NCBI RefSeq assembly: GCF_947494755.1
Contig: NZ_CANLVZ010000001.1
Location: 62,001-126,000 of the forward strand
Reading direction: 5' to 3'
DNA from: an uncultured Tateyamaria sp.
GTDB taxonomy: Bacteria > Pseudomonadota > Alphaproteobacteria > Rhodobacterales > Rhodobacteraceae
DNA: 64,000 nucleotides
Shown here: positions 8,807 through 18,163 of the stretch, piece after piece
Layout of the letters: each line of letters starts with the position of its first letter
Numbering within the stretch: position 1 is the stretch's first letter
The notes under the pieces: generated by a model
Databases searched by the model: none
What the model was told of the DNA's origin: nothing
What the model saw: the letters and a program-made list of their open reading frames with translations, nothing else
Made by a program: the position numbers and the translations under genes

Positions 8807-9973
8807 ATGCCCATCAAGAACCGTCTGGCCGAAACCCACGCCGAGATCACCGGCTGGCGGCGGCATCTACATGCGCATCCCGAACTGGGGTTTGAAGAGC
8901 ATGAAACGTCGGCTTTCGTCGCCGACAAGCTGCGCGAGATTGGCGTGGATACGGTCGAGACCGGCATCGCGCAGACCGGGGTGGTGGCCGTCATCAAAGG
9001 GCGCACCGACAGCAAGGGCCGGGTGATCGGCCTGCGCGCGGATATGGACGCGCTGCCGATCCATGAGGCGTCTGGCGTGGACTATGCCTCGACCACTCCG
9101 GGTACGATGCACGCCTGCGGCCACGACGGGCACACCTCGATCCTGCTTGGGGCCGCGCAATATCTGGCCGAGACCCGCAACTTCGATGGGACAGTCGTGC
9201 TGCTGTTCCAACCCGCCGAAGAGGGTGGGGGCGGAGGCCGCGAGATGGTGAACGAGGGCGTGATGGACCGTTTTGGCGTGCAGGAGGTCTATGGGCTGCA
9301 CAACATGCCGGGCCTGCCGACCGGGCAATTCGCGATCCGGCCCGGGGCACTGATGGGCAGTGCGGATGAGTTTTACATCACCGTAACTGGCAAGGGCGGG
9401 CATGCGGCGGCCCCGCACCAGTCCATCGACCCCAATGTGACCGCGGCCCACATCATCCTGGGTCTGCAAAGCATCACCAGCCGCAATGTCGACCCGCTCG
9501 AGGCGGCGGTGGTGTCAGTCTGTGCGCTGCATTCGGACGTGGACACGCACAATGTGATCCCGCAGCAGACCCGGATGACCGGCACCGTGCGCGCGCTGGA
9601 TGCCGAGGTACGCGATATGGTCGAGGCGCGGGTGAAGGCCATCGCGAAGGCCACCGCCGAGGCCTATGATTGCGAGGTCGAGGTGGATTATCGCCTTGGC
9701 TATCCCGTGACTGTGAACGACGCCGATCACACCGAATACGCCATCGCTGCCGCCCGCGCAGTGGCAGGCGACGTGACCACCGACACGCCCCCGATCATGG
9801 CGGCCGAGGACTTTTCGTTCATGCTGAACGCGCGGCCCGGGGCCTATATCTTCCTTGGCAATGGTGAGGGTCCCATGGTCCACCACCCGGCCTATGTGTT
9901 CGATGACGACGCGATCCCGGCGGGGTGCAGCTGGTTTGTCGAACTTGTCGAACAGCGGATGCCCGCGCAGTAA
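8807..9973 (+). CDS. M20 family amidohydrolase (hippurate hydrolase-like), copy 1
   Basis: Zinc/manganese amidohydrolase of the M20D group, 388 aa, related to hippurate hydrolase, IAA-amino-acid hydrolase and N-acyl-L-amino-acid amidohydrolases. Visible motifs are RRHLHAHPELGFEE at the N-terminus, RADMDALP (Asp79, Asp81), HACGHDGHT (Cys104, His106) and QPAEEGGGGG (Glu138/Glu139), with GGHAAAPH in the dimerisation domain. The C-terminal EDFSFML and HHPAYVFDD complete the metal site. A GAAAGGA RBS precedes the ATG at 8807. It is followed at 25 bp by a close paralogue of identical length. Predicted to cleave N-acyl or N-aroyl amino acids in the cytoplasm. Confidence 0.9.
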   Translation: MPIKNRLAETHAEITGWRRHLHAHPELGFEEHETSAFVADKLREIGVDTVETGIAQTGVVAVIKGRTDSKGRVIGLRADMDALPIHEASGVDYASTTPGTMHACGHDGHTSILLGAAQYLAETRNFDGTVVLLFQPAEEGGGGGREMVNEGVMDRFGVQEVYGLHNMPGLPTGQFAIRPGALMGSADEFYITVTGKGGHAAAPHQSIDPNVTAAHIILGLQSITSRNVDPLEAAVVSVCALHSDVDTHNVIPQQTRMTGTVRALDAEVRDMVEARVKAIAKATAEAYDCEVEVDYRLGYPVTVNDADHTEYAIAAARAVAGDVTTDTPPIMAAEDFSFMLNARPGAYIFLGNGEGPMVHHPAYVFDDDAIPAGCSWFVELVEQRMPAQ

Positions 9974-9997
9974 CCCTTTTTTCAGGAGGCTTAACAG

Positions 9998-11164
9998 ATG
10001 CCGATCAAGAACCGTTTTGCCGAAATGCACGCTGACATCACCGCTTGGCGGCGCGACATGCACGAACATCCCGAAATCCTGTTCGAGACGCACCGCACCA
10101 GCGCGCTGGTGGCAGACAAGCTGCGTGCCTTTGGCTGTGACGAGGTCGCCGAGGGGATCGGGCGCACCGGCGTTGTGGGTGTCATCAAGGGCAAATCCGA
10201 CAGCGCGGGCAAGGTCGTCGGCCTGCGCGCGGACATGGACGCGCTGCCGATCCATGAACAGACCGGGCTCGACTATGCCTCGAAAACGCCGGACGTGATG
10301 CACGCCTGCGGGCATGACGGGCACACGGCCATGCTGCTTGGCGCGGCGCAATATCTGGCCGAAACCCGCAATTTCGACGGCACGGTCGTGGTGATCTTCC
10401 AACCGGCGGAAGAAGGCGGCGGGGGCGGGCGCGAGATGTGCAAGGACGGGATGATGGACCGATGGGGCATTCAGGAAGTCTATGGCATGCACAACTGGCC
10501 CGGGCGGCCAGTGGGCGAGTTTGCCATCCGGCCGGGGCCGTTCTTTGCCGCGACAGATCTGCTCAATATCGAGTTCGAGGGGCTGGGCGGGCACGCGGCC
10601 AAGCCACAGGACACGATCGATACGACCCTGATGGCCAGTCATGCGGTCACCGCGCTCCAATCCATTGTCAGCCGCAACGCCGACCCGATTGAGCGCATCG
10701 TGGTGTCGATCACCTCTTTCGAAACATCATCCAAGGCCTTCAACGTCATCCCCCAAAAGGTGTCGATCATGGGCACGGTGCGCACGATGAGCGCCGAGAT
10801 GCGCGATCTGGCCGAAAAGCGGGTGGTGGAGGTTTGCGAAGGTATCGCAACGACCTTTGGCGGCGTGGCGCGGGTCGATTATCAGCGCAACTATCCCGTG
10901 ATGGTGAACCATGACGACCAGACAGCCTTCGCCGCCGATGTGGCGCGCTCGGTCTCAGGCCAATGCGATGAGGCCCCGCTGGTGATGGGGGGTGAGGATT
11001 TCGCCTTCATGCTCGAAGAGCGGCCCGGTGCCTATATTCTCGTGGGCAATGGCGACACGGCGATGGTCCACCACCCCGAATACAATTTCAACGACGAGGC
11101 GATCCCGGCGGGCTGTTCGTGGTGGGCCGAGATCGTGGAGCAGCGGATGCCGCTTGCGTCCTGA
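9998..11164 (+). CDS. M20 family amidohydrolase (hippurate hydrolase-like), copy 2
   Basis: Second M20D amidohydrolase, also 388 aa, with the same motif set (RADMDALP, HACGHDGHT, QPAEEGGGGG, GGEDFAFML, HHPEYNFND). It is clearly a tandem duplicate of the preceding gene, since long stretches such as LLGAAQYLAETRNFDGTVV are identical. It differs in substrate-facing segments, for example HNWPGRPVGEFAIRPG against HNMPGLPTGQFAIRPG, and GGHAAKPQDTID against GGHAAAPHQSID. This suggests retained chemistry with a shifted acyl or amino-acid preference. AGGAGG precedes its ATG. It is the last plus-strand gene of the locus. Confidence 0.9.
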   Translation: MPIKNRFAEMHADITAWRRDMHEHPEILFETHRTSALVADKLRAFGCDEVAEGIGRTGVVGVIKGKSDSAGKVVGLRADMDALPIHEQTGLDYASKTPDVMHACGHDGHTAMLLGAAQYLAETRNFDGTVVVIFQPAEEGGGGGREMCKDGMMDRWGIQEVYGMHNWPGRPVGEFAIRPGPFFAATDLLNIEFEGLGGHAAKPQDTIDTTLMASHAVTALQSIVSRNADPIERIVVSITSFETSSKAFNVIPQKVSIMGTVRTMSAEMRDLAEKRVVEVCEGIATTFGGVARVDYQRNYPVMVNHDDQTAFAADVARSVSGQCDEAPLVMGGEDFAFMLEERPGAYILVGNGDTAMVHHPEYNFNDEAIPAGCSWWAEIVEQRMPLAS

Positions 11165-11229
11165 AAGGGCGCAAGGCGTGCGCGAAAGAGTGGGGCCAAA
11201 GGCGACGCGCGCAGCGGCACCCGGATGTG

Positions 11230-12291
11230 TCAGGGCGCTGTCTGATCCGCCAGCAGGGCGCGGTAGATCGCAATAATGGCGTCCGCTTCCTGCTTAAGCT
11301 GGAAGTTCTCGACCATGTGGGCGCGGGCATTTGCGCTCCATGTCGTCAGCTTCGCAGGGTCGGCCAGCAGCGCGTCCGTCGCCGCAACCATCTCGCCCAC
11401 ATCCCCCGGTGCGATCAGGGTGCCGGTCTGACCGTCCACGATCAGTTCCTCGAACGCGCCGACCCGCGTGCAGATCGTGGGCGCTGCGCAGGCCATCGCT
11501 TCGAGCGGGGTCAGCCCGAATCCTTCCCACCGCTGCGGAGCGATGTAGATGTCGAGGGCCTGATAGAATTTGGGGGTCTCCCACACGGGTACTTCGGGCA
11601 GGAAAAGCAACCGCTTGGACAGGTCTGCCGCCTGTACGCGGGCCTTGAGATCGTCCAGAAACGCCTGATCCTTGTCGACCGCGCGGCCCATCACGATGGC
11701 GCAGGCATCGGGGCGGCGGCCCAGCACATCGATCATCGCATCCACAAAGACATCCGTGCCCTTTTGCGCGCGAATGCGGCCGAAACAACCCATCAAGGGG
11801 CCCGCGGGCAAGCCCAATTCGGCGCGCAGCGCGGACTTGTCCGGGCTCGGGGTGAACACCTCGGTGTCGATACCATGATGGATGACGGTGTTGGGCACGC
11901 TGAGATAGGTGGCGGTCTTGGCCGAGGTCGCGATAACCGCGTCCATGCGCGCGACAAGCGCGCGGGTCAACCCGGTGTGGTGGCGCTGGCTGGCGGACGT
12001 GAAGAGCAGCTTGAGCCGTTTGCCAAGCAGCCGTTTGAGGGCGATCCCTGCGATCATCTCGACATTGCGCCGGGCGTGCCAGATCCTTGCGCCAGATGGG
12101 CCGCCGCGCCCCATCGTGATCAGGTGCGACCAATGCACATTGGGCACATAGTCGGGCACTTCGGGCGCGCAGGCGGTGATCGCGATCTGGCGGGCCTGCA
12201 AGGGCACCAGCCGGATTACGGTCGAGGTCACGCCCGACAACCGCCGTTTGAAATTCGGCGCGATCACATCGATTTGGGACAGATCAGTCAT
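11230..12291 (-). CDS. Glycosyltransferase family 4, LPS-core type (LpcC-like)
   Basis: GT-B fold glycosyltransferase, 353 aa, acting at the cytoplasmic face of the inner membrane. The N-terminus IDVIAPNFKRRLSGVTSTVIRLVP resembles alphaproteobacterial LPS-core mannosyltransferases of the LpcC group. A family-4 donor-binding segment is seen in the C-terminal half (PQRWEGFGLTPLEAMACAAPTI, with the EX7E-type glutamates). ATG 12291 is chosen over the longer frame because it overlaps the waaA stop by 8 bp, the same ATGACTGA arrangement seen elsewhere in the window. Position behind the Kdo transferase supports a role in inner-core extension; the exact sugar is not determinable. Confidence 0.85.
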   Translation of the reverse strand: MTDLSQIDVIAPNFKRRLSGVTSTVIRLVPLQARQIAITACAPEVPDYVPNVHWSHLITMGRGGPSGARIWHARRNVEMIAGIALKRLLGKRLKLLFTSASQRHHTGLTRALVARMDAVIATSAKTATYLSVPNTVIHHGIDTEVFTPSPDKSALRAELGLPAGPLMGCFGRIRAQKGTDVFVDAMIDVLGRRPDACAIVMGRAVDKDQAFLDDLKARVQAADLSKRLLFLPEVPVWETPKFYQALDIYIAPQRWEGFGLTPLEAMACAAPTICTRVGAFEELIVDGQTGTLIAPGDVGEMVAATDALLADPAKLTTWSANARAHMVENFQLKQEADAIIAIYRALLADQTAP

Positions 12292-13579
12292 GCAGATCCT
12301 TAGCGTGGGCACCCGCCAGAGAGAAGAGGCGCGTCGCCAGCTCCCCAAGTGGCCCGTCCCCCGATTGCACCAACGGGTGGGCGTTTGCGGCGAGCGTGGC
12401 GGCGCGGTTCGGGTCGTCTAACAAAGTACGGACGGCTTGCGTCAGTGCCGCGCCGTCTTCGACCTCCATACTTGCATCTGCGGCAAGAAAACGTGCGTAA
12501 GCCTCGGCAAAATTCACATAATGCGGCCCGTGCAGGATTGCGCAATCGGCGGCGGCGGGTTCGAATGGGGTATGCCCGCCCACATTCGTGAACGAGCCAC
12601 CGAGAAAGACGATAGGGCTGAGCGTGTACCACAAATCCGTCTCGCCCATAGTATCCGCGAGGTAGACTTCGGCTCTGGTCGCATCGCCTGTTCTGGTGCT
12701 GCGTTGCGCGAGCGACAGGTGGGCATCCGCGATCAACGCTGCGATCTCATCAGCGCGTTCGGGATGACGCGGCACCAGAATGAGGCACAGATCAGGGTCA
12801 TCCGCCAACAGTTGGGCATGGGTGGCCAGTATGACCTCTTCTTCGCCGGGATGGGTCGAGGCGGCGACCCAAATGGGGCGGTTGCCCAAGTCGGCATGCG
12901 CCTGCGCCCGAGCCACCGCGTCGATCATCGGCGGACCCATCATCGACTTTAGGTTCGCGCCCTGTTGGGCATACTCCAGCCCCATGGCGCGCAGATGATC
13001 CCGGCTGCGCGCGTCCTGACAATGGGCCATCACGATCCCGCGCAGCACATATGCGGCGGTGCCGGGAAAGCGTGTCCAGCCCTGCGCACTGCTATCGGAC
13101 AGCCGCGCATTGAGGAGAGCGACGGGAATGTCGGCCTCCGCACACATATCAAGGAGGTTGGGCCACAACTCGGATTCCACCAGCACGCACAGATCGGGCC
13201 GCCAGTTGCGCAGGAACCGCGCCATCGGCCCGCGTCCGTCGAGCGGGCTGAACTGGTGTATCGCGCCATGGGGCATTCGTCCTGCAATGGCCTCAGCCGA
13301 GGTGGCGGTGCCGGACGTCAGCAGCAGGCGCACGTCCGGGTGATCGAGGGCAATGCGGTGGAGGACGGGCAGCACCGACTTTGCCTCGCCCACGCTTGCC
13401 CCATGAAACCAGATCAACGGCCCATTGGGGCGCAGTTCGGTGGCATGGCCCAGACGTTCATGGGCGCGCTCGGCACTGACGCCACCATCGCGCAGCTTGG
13501 CCACCGCCCGGCGCGCGGCAAAGGGCAGGGCAAGGGCGCTCAGCGCGCGATAGAGCCGAAACAGGGCCGTGGGCCGCAT
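12284..13579 (-). CDS. waaA: 3-deoxy-D-manno-octulosonic acid (Kdo) transferase
   Basis: Transfers Kdo from CMP-Kdo to lipid A precursor at the inner membrane, 431 aa. The N-terminal WaaA/KdtA domain shows LIWFHGASVGEAKSVLPVL, whose Glu65 corresponds to the conserved catalytic base. LLTSGTATSAE and LVESELWPN follow. The C-terminal half has the family PRHPERADEI and FLGGSFTNVGGHTPFEPAA donor-site motifs. The alpha-helical membrane-association segment lies at the extreme N-terminus. It sits 5 bp behind moaA and overlaps the LpcC-like gene, forming a compact LPS-core pair. Confidence 0.94.
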   Translation of the reverse strand: MRPTALFRLYRALSALALPFAARRAVAKLRDGGVSAERAHERLGHATELRPNGPLIWFHGASVGEAKSVLPVLHRIALDHPDVRLLLTSGTATSAEAIAGRMPHGAIHQFSPLDGRGPMARFLRNWRPDLCVLVESELWPNLLDMCAEADIPVALLNARLSDSSAQGWTRFPGTAAYVLRGIVMAHCQDARSRDHLRAMGLEYAQQGANLKSMMGPPMIDAVARAQAHADLGNRPIWVAASTHPGEEEVILATHAQLLADDPDLCLILVPRHPERADEIAALIADAHLSLAQRSTRTGDATRAEVYLADTMGETDLWYTLSPIVFLGGSFTNVGGHTPFEPAAADCAILHGPHYVNFAEAYARFLAADASMEVEDGAALTQAVRTLLDDPNRAATLAANAHPLVQSGDGPLGELATRLFSLAGAHAKDLHD

Positions 13580-13584
13580 ATGGG

Positions 13585-14592
13585 TCAGCCGCCCGTGTGG
13601 CTCATGTGCCGTGGCATCTGACCATCGAGGCGCTGGCGGGAATAGTCAAAATCGTGGCCCTTGGGTTTCATGCCGATGGCCGCGCGGATTGCATCCTGCA
13701 ATGGGGCGTCATCTTCGGGGTGGGCGCGCAGGGGGGCGCGCAGATCGGCCATGTCCTCTTGCCCCAAACACAGGTAAATCTCGCCCGTGCAGGTCAGCCG
13801 GACGCGGTTGCAGCTTTCGCAGAAATTGTGGGACAGGGGCGTGATGAAGCCGATCTTTTGCCCCGTCTCCTCAAGCCGCACATAGCGCGCCGGCCCGCCC
13901 GTGCGTTCGGCCAGATCGGTGACGGTGTAGTGATCGGCATAGCGGGCGCGCACGTCCTTGAGCGACCAGTATTGCCCGAGACGGTCCTCGTTCCCGAGAT
14001 CGCCCATGGGCATCACTTCGATCCACGTCAGGTCCATCTCGCGCTCGGCACACCAGCGGGTGATCGTCTCGAGCTCGTCCTCGTTGAAATTCTTGAGCGC
14101 GACGGCGTTGATCTTGACCTTAAGGCCGGCAGCCAGTGCCGCATCGACTCCGCGCAACACCTGGGGCAGGCGACCCCACCGCGTGATCTCGGCGAATTTG
14201 CCCTCGTCGATGGTGTCGAGCGAGATGTTCACCCGGCGCACCCCCGCGGCATAAAGATCGCTCGCGAAGCGTTCGAGCTGGCTGCCATTGGTGGTCAGCG
14301 TCAGCTCCTTGAGCGTGCCCGCCTCGAGATGGCGGCCCATGGCCTTGAAGAATGTCATGATGTCGCGCCGCACCAGCGGCTCACCGCCCGTGATCCGCAG
14401 CTTTTCCACGCCGAGACCAATGAAGGTCGAACACATCCGGTCCAGTTCCTCGAGGGTCAGCAGCTCTTTCTTGGGCAGAAAGGTCATGTTTTCGGACATG
14501 CAATAGACACAGCGGAAATCGCAGCGGTCGGTGACAGAGACGCGCAGATAGGTAATCGCACGCGCAAAGGGATCAATCAAAGGAGCGGTCAT
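13585..14592 (-). CDS. moaA: GTP 3',8-cyclase, molybdenum cofactor biosynthesis protein A
   Basis: Radical-SAM enzyme converting GTP to the precursor of cyclic pyranopterin, 335 aa. The N-terminal SAM cluster motif is CDFRCVYC (Cys24, 28, 31). The C-terminal second 4Fe-4S cluster motif is seen as [15 protein letters not shown]. The chain ends in the double glycine SHTGG needed for activity in this family. [11 protein letters not shown] and TTNGS are further signatures. ATG 14592 is chosen: the frame is open far upstream, but the extra segment overlaps the lipoprotein and AlkD genes on other strands and resembles nothing. The next gene, waaA, begins 5 bp after its stop, so they are probably cotranscribed. 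Confidence 0.95.
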   Translation of the reverse strand: MTAPLIDPFARAITYLRVSVTDRCDFRCVYCMSENMTFLPKKELLTLEELDRMCSTFIGLGVEKLRITGGEPLVRRDIMTFFKAMGRHLEAGTLKELTLTTNGSQLERFASDLYAAGVRRVNISLDTIDEGKFAEITRWGRLPQVLRGVDAALAAGLKVKINAVALKNFNEDELETITRWCAEREMDLTWIEVMPMGDLGNEDRLGQYWSLKDVRARYADHYTVTDLAERTGGPARYVRLEETGQKIGFITPLSHNFCESCNRVRLTCTGEIYLCLGQEDMADLRAPLRAHPEDDAPLQDAIRAAIGMKPKGHDFDYSRQRLDGQMPRHMSHTGG

Positions 14593-14668
14593 GAGATAAG
14601 TGGTATGTGCGCGCGGCCCGACCCGCAAGGGGCATTGCGTGTCAATCTGGGCAGAGTATGATGGGGAC

Positions 14669-15106
14669 ATGAGACTGATTTTGATGAGTTTGGTCTGCGT
14701 AGCAGGCTGTGGAATACTGCCTGAACAGGGCAGTGAGGCTCCTGCGGGGGCTGTGGTCGGTGCCGATGATGCGACGGTGCGCCCGCAGTCACGGCCCGAT
14801 GGGGTCGAAGCCGTCGAGGCGGTGCCAGACGAGGCCCCTGCACCGGCGCGCAGCGGCAATCTGGGCACGACTGTTGCGTCCCTTGGGGATGCGGCGCAGC
14901 CCGGCTTGTGGTTGAAGACACCGCTTGTCGGCACCGAACAGCCCGGACGCGTCCGGTCGGTCGAGACGGGCCAAAGCGTCGGTGTCACCCTGATCCCCAT
15001 TGAGGGGCCTGCGACGGCTGGCAGTCGATTGTCACTGGCGGCAATGCAGGCCATCGGCGCGCCGCTCACCGGACTGCCCGAGGTCGAGGTGACGGCGGGC
15101 GGCTGA
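14669..15106 (+). CDS. Predicted lipoprotein, unknown function
   Basis: 145 aa. The N-terminus [14 protein letters not shown] is a short lipoprotein signal with lipobox VAGC and lipidation at Cys14. A low-complexity Pro/Ala/Glu-rich linker follows (about 20-75), then a compact C-terminal region ([23 protein letters not shown]...) that resembles the conserved part of small Roseobacter lipoproteins. I do not recognise a function. It is divergent from moaA (76-bp gap) and its stop is 1 bp from the converging AlkD-type gene. GGGGAC before the ATG serves as RBS; the longer in-frame start at 14600 would spoil the signal peptide. Confidence 0.75.
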   Translation: MRLILMSLVCVAGCGILPEQGSEAPAGAVVGADDATVRPQSRPDGVEAVEAVPDEAPAPARSGNLGTTVASLGDAAQPGLWLKTPLVGTEQPGRVRSVETGQSVGVTLIPIEGPATAGSRLSLAAMQAIGAPLTGLPEVEVTAGG

Positions 15107-15107
15107 A

Positions 15108-15794
15108 TTATCGGTTCGCGGGCAGGTACTTGGCCGCCTCTTTGGCCGCAAACGGCTTCATCGTTGACCCATACGTGTCCAGAAAGGCACGGGCGCGCGG
15201 CGCGTCGTGTTTGCCCAACTCGCGCACCCACCAGGCAATCGCTTTCTGGATGAACCACTGCTGATCCGGGACATAAGACGCCGCCCACCCCAGCACCCGT
15301 TCGCGCAGTTCGACTTCGTGCGGTTTGGGAAAGTTCTGCTTGGTCCATGGCAGCGTCATCACAAGGGCCGCGCGCCGGGTCCACAGGTGGTCCGAGGTCG
15401 TCCACGCCTCGACCTCTTCGATCCGGGCCGGGTCGGCCACCAGCCGTTTTTGCCCCGCCATGCAGGCGTGATCGGCGATGGCCCAACTGTCAAATTCGGG
15501 CACCCAGGACGCGATCAGCGCCCACACCTCATCATCGGGGCGAATGCGGGCTTGGGTCAGCAGTTTGGCGGCGGCCAGGCGCGCCTCGTAGATATTCGTG
15601 CGCCAGAGCGCGTCGGCCAGCGCGACACGGGCAGGCACATCCAAAGCCTGCCGCCACGCCTTGGTCAGATCGTTCAGGACCGGGTTCGGGACGCCAAGAT
15701 GGTCACGTTTGGATTTGTGATAGGCCTTAGCATCTGCGGCACGCTGCGCATCGGCATGGGCCGAGATCTCGGCCAATGCGTCGTCGGGCGTCAT
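15108..15794 (-). CDS. DNA alkylation repair protein, AlkD-like HEAT-repeat glycosylase
   Basis: 228 aa, all-helical AlkD-type fold predicted to excise alkylated bases without base flipping. Family features include [25 protein letters not shown] near the N-terminus and [16 protein letters not shown] in the middle. [17 protein letters not shown] and [20 protein letters not shown] form the Trp/Arg-rich surface used to hold DNA. Its ATG overlaps the stop of the upstream flavoprotein gene by 4 bp, so it is the tail gene of the glmU-glmS string. The length fits the family (about 230 aa). Confidence 0.85.
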   Translation of the reverse strand: MTPDDALAEISAHADAQRAADAKAYHKSKRDHLGVPNPVLNDLTKAWRQALDVPARVALADALWRTNIYEARLAAAKLLTQARIRPDDEVWALIASWVPEFDSWAIADHACMAGQKRLVADPARIEEVEAWTTSDHLWTRRAALVMTLPWTKQNFPKPHEVELRERVLGWAASYVPDQQWFIQKAIAWWVRELGKHDAPRARAFLDTYGSTMKPFAAKEAAKYLPANR

Positions 15795-16342
15795 GGTTTG
15801 GGCCCGTCTATGTAGGTGTCAAACCCATCGATAGTTTGCGCGTTGCGGGTCGTCCAATAGGTAGCGACCCCCTCGGGGCCCTTGTCTTCTGCCCATTTCG
15901 CCAGCACATCCCGTTCACCTGCATAATCCATGAACGGCACCGCATATCCGCAGGACGTCTGAACCAGATCGACGCTGAGGTCGTAAATCTGGCGCGCGGC
16001 GTGCGAGAGTGGGAACTGTGAGTTCAGATCGGCAAAGTCGGCATCGCGCGGATGGAGCGTGCGCGCCTTGCCATAGGTGCGCAGGATCATCGGGCGCTGC
16101 TCGAACCCGCACCACATCAGCGTCATGCGATTGACCGACGCCAAGTGCCCTGCGGTCTCGTTCCCCGACCCAGTGAGGTTGCGCCAGACAATCCGGTTGG
16201 GGCCCATGACGCGCAGGCTGTCCATGCCCTTGGGCGAGATGTTGACGCGGCCATCCTGCGCGGCAGAACCTACGAAAAACATGTGCTGCGTGCCGATGAA
16301 GGCCGCCAGATCGTTGTTGATGTGATCGAACTGCTTGGCCAT
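15791..16342 (-). CDS. FMN-binding pyridoxamine 5'-phosphate oxidase-like protein
   Basis: 183 aa split-beta-barrel flavoprotein of the PNPOx-like superfamily. The characteristic FMN-pocket stretch reads QHMFFVGSAAQDGRVNISPKGMDSLRV, followed by NRIVWRNLTGSGNETAGHL. This subgroup is not the biosynthetic PdxH, because it lacks that protein's C-terminal signature; its reaction is unknown. Start ATG 16342 shares one nucleotide with the glmS stop, and its own stop overlaps the AlkD start, so translation is probably coupled through all three genes. A longer frame upstream runs inside glmS and is rejected. Confidence 0.8.
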   Translation of the reverse strand: MAKQFDHINNDLAAFIGTQHMFFVGSAAQDGRVNISPKGMDSLRVMGPNRIVWRNLTGSGNETAGHLASVNRMTLMWCGFEQRPMILRTYGKARTLHPRDADFADLNSQFPLSHAARQIYDLSVDLVQTSCGYAVPFMDYAGERDVLAKWAEDKGPEGVATYWTTRNAQTIDGFDTYIDGPKP

Positions 16343-18162
16343 TACTCCACCGTCACGGATTTGGCGAGGTTGCGGGGCTGGTCCACATCCGTGCCTTTGG
16401 CCACCGCCGTGTGATAGGCCAGCAATTGCGCTGGCACCGCATAAACGATGGGGGCGATGACGTCGGGGCAATCAGGCATGGTGATGTCGGCCCACACGCC
16501 GTCTCCGGCCTCCTTCAGACCGTCATTGTCGGTGATCAGTACCACCTTGCCTTTGCGTGCCATGACCTCCTGCATGTTCGACACGGTCTTGTCGAACAGC
16601 GTGTCTTTGGGGGCCATGACCACCACGGGGACGTGCTTGTCGATCAGGGCGATGGGGCCGTGTTTCAGCTCACCTGACGCATAAGCTTCGGCGTGTATAT
16701 AGCTGATTTCTTTCAGCTTTAACGCGCCTTCCAGGGCAAGGGGGTACATCTGGCCGCGCCCGAGAAACAGGATATCGCGGGCCTCAGACAGTTTGCGGGC
16801 TGTTTTCGCCATCGCATCGTTTTGGGCGATGGCGAGGTTGATCATGGCGGGGATCGCACGCAACGCCGCAACATGCTCGGACATTTGCGCTGCACTGATC
16901 GTACCGCGCGCCTGCGCCGCCTTAAGCACCAGCATTAGCAGAACGGTCAACTGACAGGTAAACGCTTTGGTGGAGGCCACGCCGACCTCGACCCCGGCAA
17001 AAATCGGCAGGGCCAGATCGCTTTCGCGCGCGATCGAGCTTTCGGGGACATTGATGACCGACACGATCCTGTCGGCCTTGCCATCGCAATAACGCAGCGC
17101 AGCCAGCGTGTCCGCCGTCTCACCCGACTGACTGACGAACAGCGCCAGCGTGCGCGCGGGAATGGGCGGTTCGCGGTAGCGGAATTCAGAGGCCACATCG
17201 ACCTCGACCGGCAGGCGGGCGATCTGCTCGAACCAGTATTTCGCCGTGAGACACGCGTAATAGGCCGTGCCGCAGGCCACCATGGTCAGCCGGTCGATGG
17301 AGGTGAAGTCGATGCCGGGATCGGGCAGGGTGATTTGATCGTCGGACCCCAGATAATTGGCAAGGGTGGAACTGAGCACTGTGGGCTGCTCGGCGATTTC
17401 CTTGGCCATGAAGTGTTTGTGCCCGGCTTTGTCGATACGCGCATCGTCGATCTGGATCTGACGGACCTCACGATTGGCGAGGGTGCCACGCGCGTCGCGG
17501 ATTTCGACGCCAGCGCGGGTCACGACGGCGCGGTCGCCTTCCTCAAGATAGGTGATCCGGTCGGTCAGCGGCGCAAGGGCGATGGCATCCGAGCCCACAA
17601 ACATCTCGCCAGAACCATGCCCGATGGCGAGGGGGGACCCCTTGCGCGCCGCCACGATCAGATCGCTTTCGCCATCGAAAAGAAACGCGAGTGCAAAGGC
17701 CCCTTCGAGCCGGTCAATGGTCTTGAACGCGGCCTCGACCGGGGACAGCCCCTGGTTCAGATGGTGTTGCGCCAGCATGGCGACGGTTTCGGTGTCGGTT
17801 TCGGTCTCAAATTGGAGGCCGACCTCTGCCATCTCGGCGCGCAACTCGCGGAAGTTTTCAATGATCCCGTTATGGACCACAGCCACGGGCCCTGCGCGGT
17901 GCGGGTGGGCGTTGGTCTCGCTTGGCCCGCCATGGGTCGCCCACCGTGTGTGGCCGATGCCGGACTTGCCTGCCAGCGGATCATGGACCAGCCGATCGCT
18001 CAGATTGACCAGCTTGCCCACTGCGCGGCGGCGGTCCAGTACGCCGTCATTGATGGTCGCAATGCCAGCACTGTCATAGCCGCGATATTCAAGCCGTTTC
18101 AGCGCCTCAACAAGGATTGGCGCGACTTCGTGACTTCCCAGGACACCTACAATTCCACACAT
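16342..18162 (-). CDS. glmS: Glutamine-fructose-6-phosphate aminotransferase (isomerizing)
   Basis: Makes glucosamine-6-phosphate from fructose-6-phosphate and glutamine, the first committed step to UDP-GlcNAc for peptidoglycan and lipid A. 606 aa, the normal length. The N-terminus MCGIVGVLGS supplies the nucleophile Cys2, and LEYRGYDSAG and GHTRWATHGGPSETNAHPH are glutaminase-domain signatures. Two SIS domains follow (CGTAYYACL, VSQSGETADTLAAL, then FLGRGQMYPLALEGALKLKEISYIHAEAYASGELKHGP). The end is PRNLAKSVTVE, as in the family. It lies 1 bp behind glmU. No glmS ribozyme is expected or seen because the gene is internal to an operon. Confidence 0.97.
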   Translation of the reverse strand: MCGIVGVLGSHEVAPILVEALKRLEYRGYDSAGIATINDGVLDRRRAVGKLVNLSDRLVHDPLAGKSGIGHTRWATHGGPSETNAHPHRAGPVAVVHNGIIENFRELRAEMAEVGLQFETETDTETVAMLAQHHLNQGLSPVEAAFKTIDRLEGAFALAFLFDGESDLIVAARKGSPLAIGHGSGEMFVGSDAIALAPLTDRITYLEEGDRAVVTRAGVEIRDARGTLANREVRQIQIDDARIDKAGHKHFMAKEIAEQPTVLSSTLANYLGSDDQITLPDPGIDFTSIDRLTMVACGTAYYACLTAKYWFEQIARLPVEVDVASEFRYREPPIPARTLALFVSQSGETADTLAALRYCDGKADRIVSVINVPESSIARESDLALPIFAGVEVGVASTKAFTCQLTVLLMLVLKAAQARGTISAAQMSEHVAALRAIPAMINLAIAQNDAMAKTARKLSEARDILFLGRGQMYPLALEGALKLKEISYIHAEAYASGELKHGPIALIDKHVPVVVMAPKDTLFDKTVSNMQEVMARKGKVVLITDNDGLKEAGDGVWADITMPDCPDVIAPIVYAVPAQLLAYHTAVAKGTDVDQPRNLAKSVTVE

Positions 18163-18163
18163 T

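Noticed and set aside
11165-11229. Terminator between the converging amidohydrolase and glycosyltransferase genes
   Set aside because: Only very short GC-rich repeats are present and no U-run on either strand.
14593-14668. Molybdenum cofactor riboswitch upstream of moaA
   Set aside because: The 76-bp divergent gap is too short and shows no matching helices.
18163-18163. glmS ribozyme
   Set aside because: Only 1 bp separates glmU from glmS, so there is no leader.
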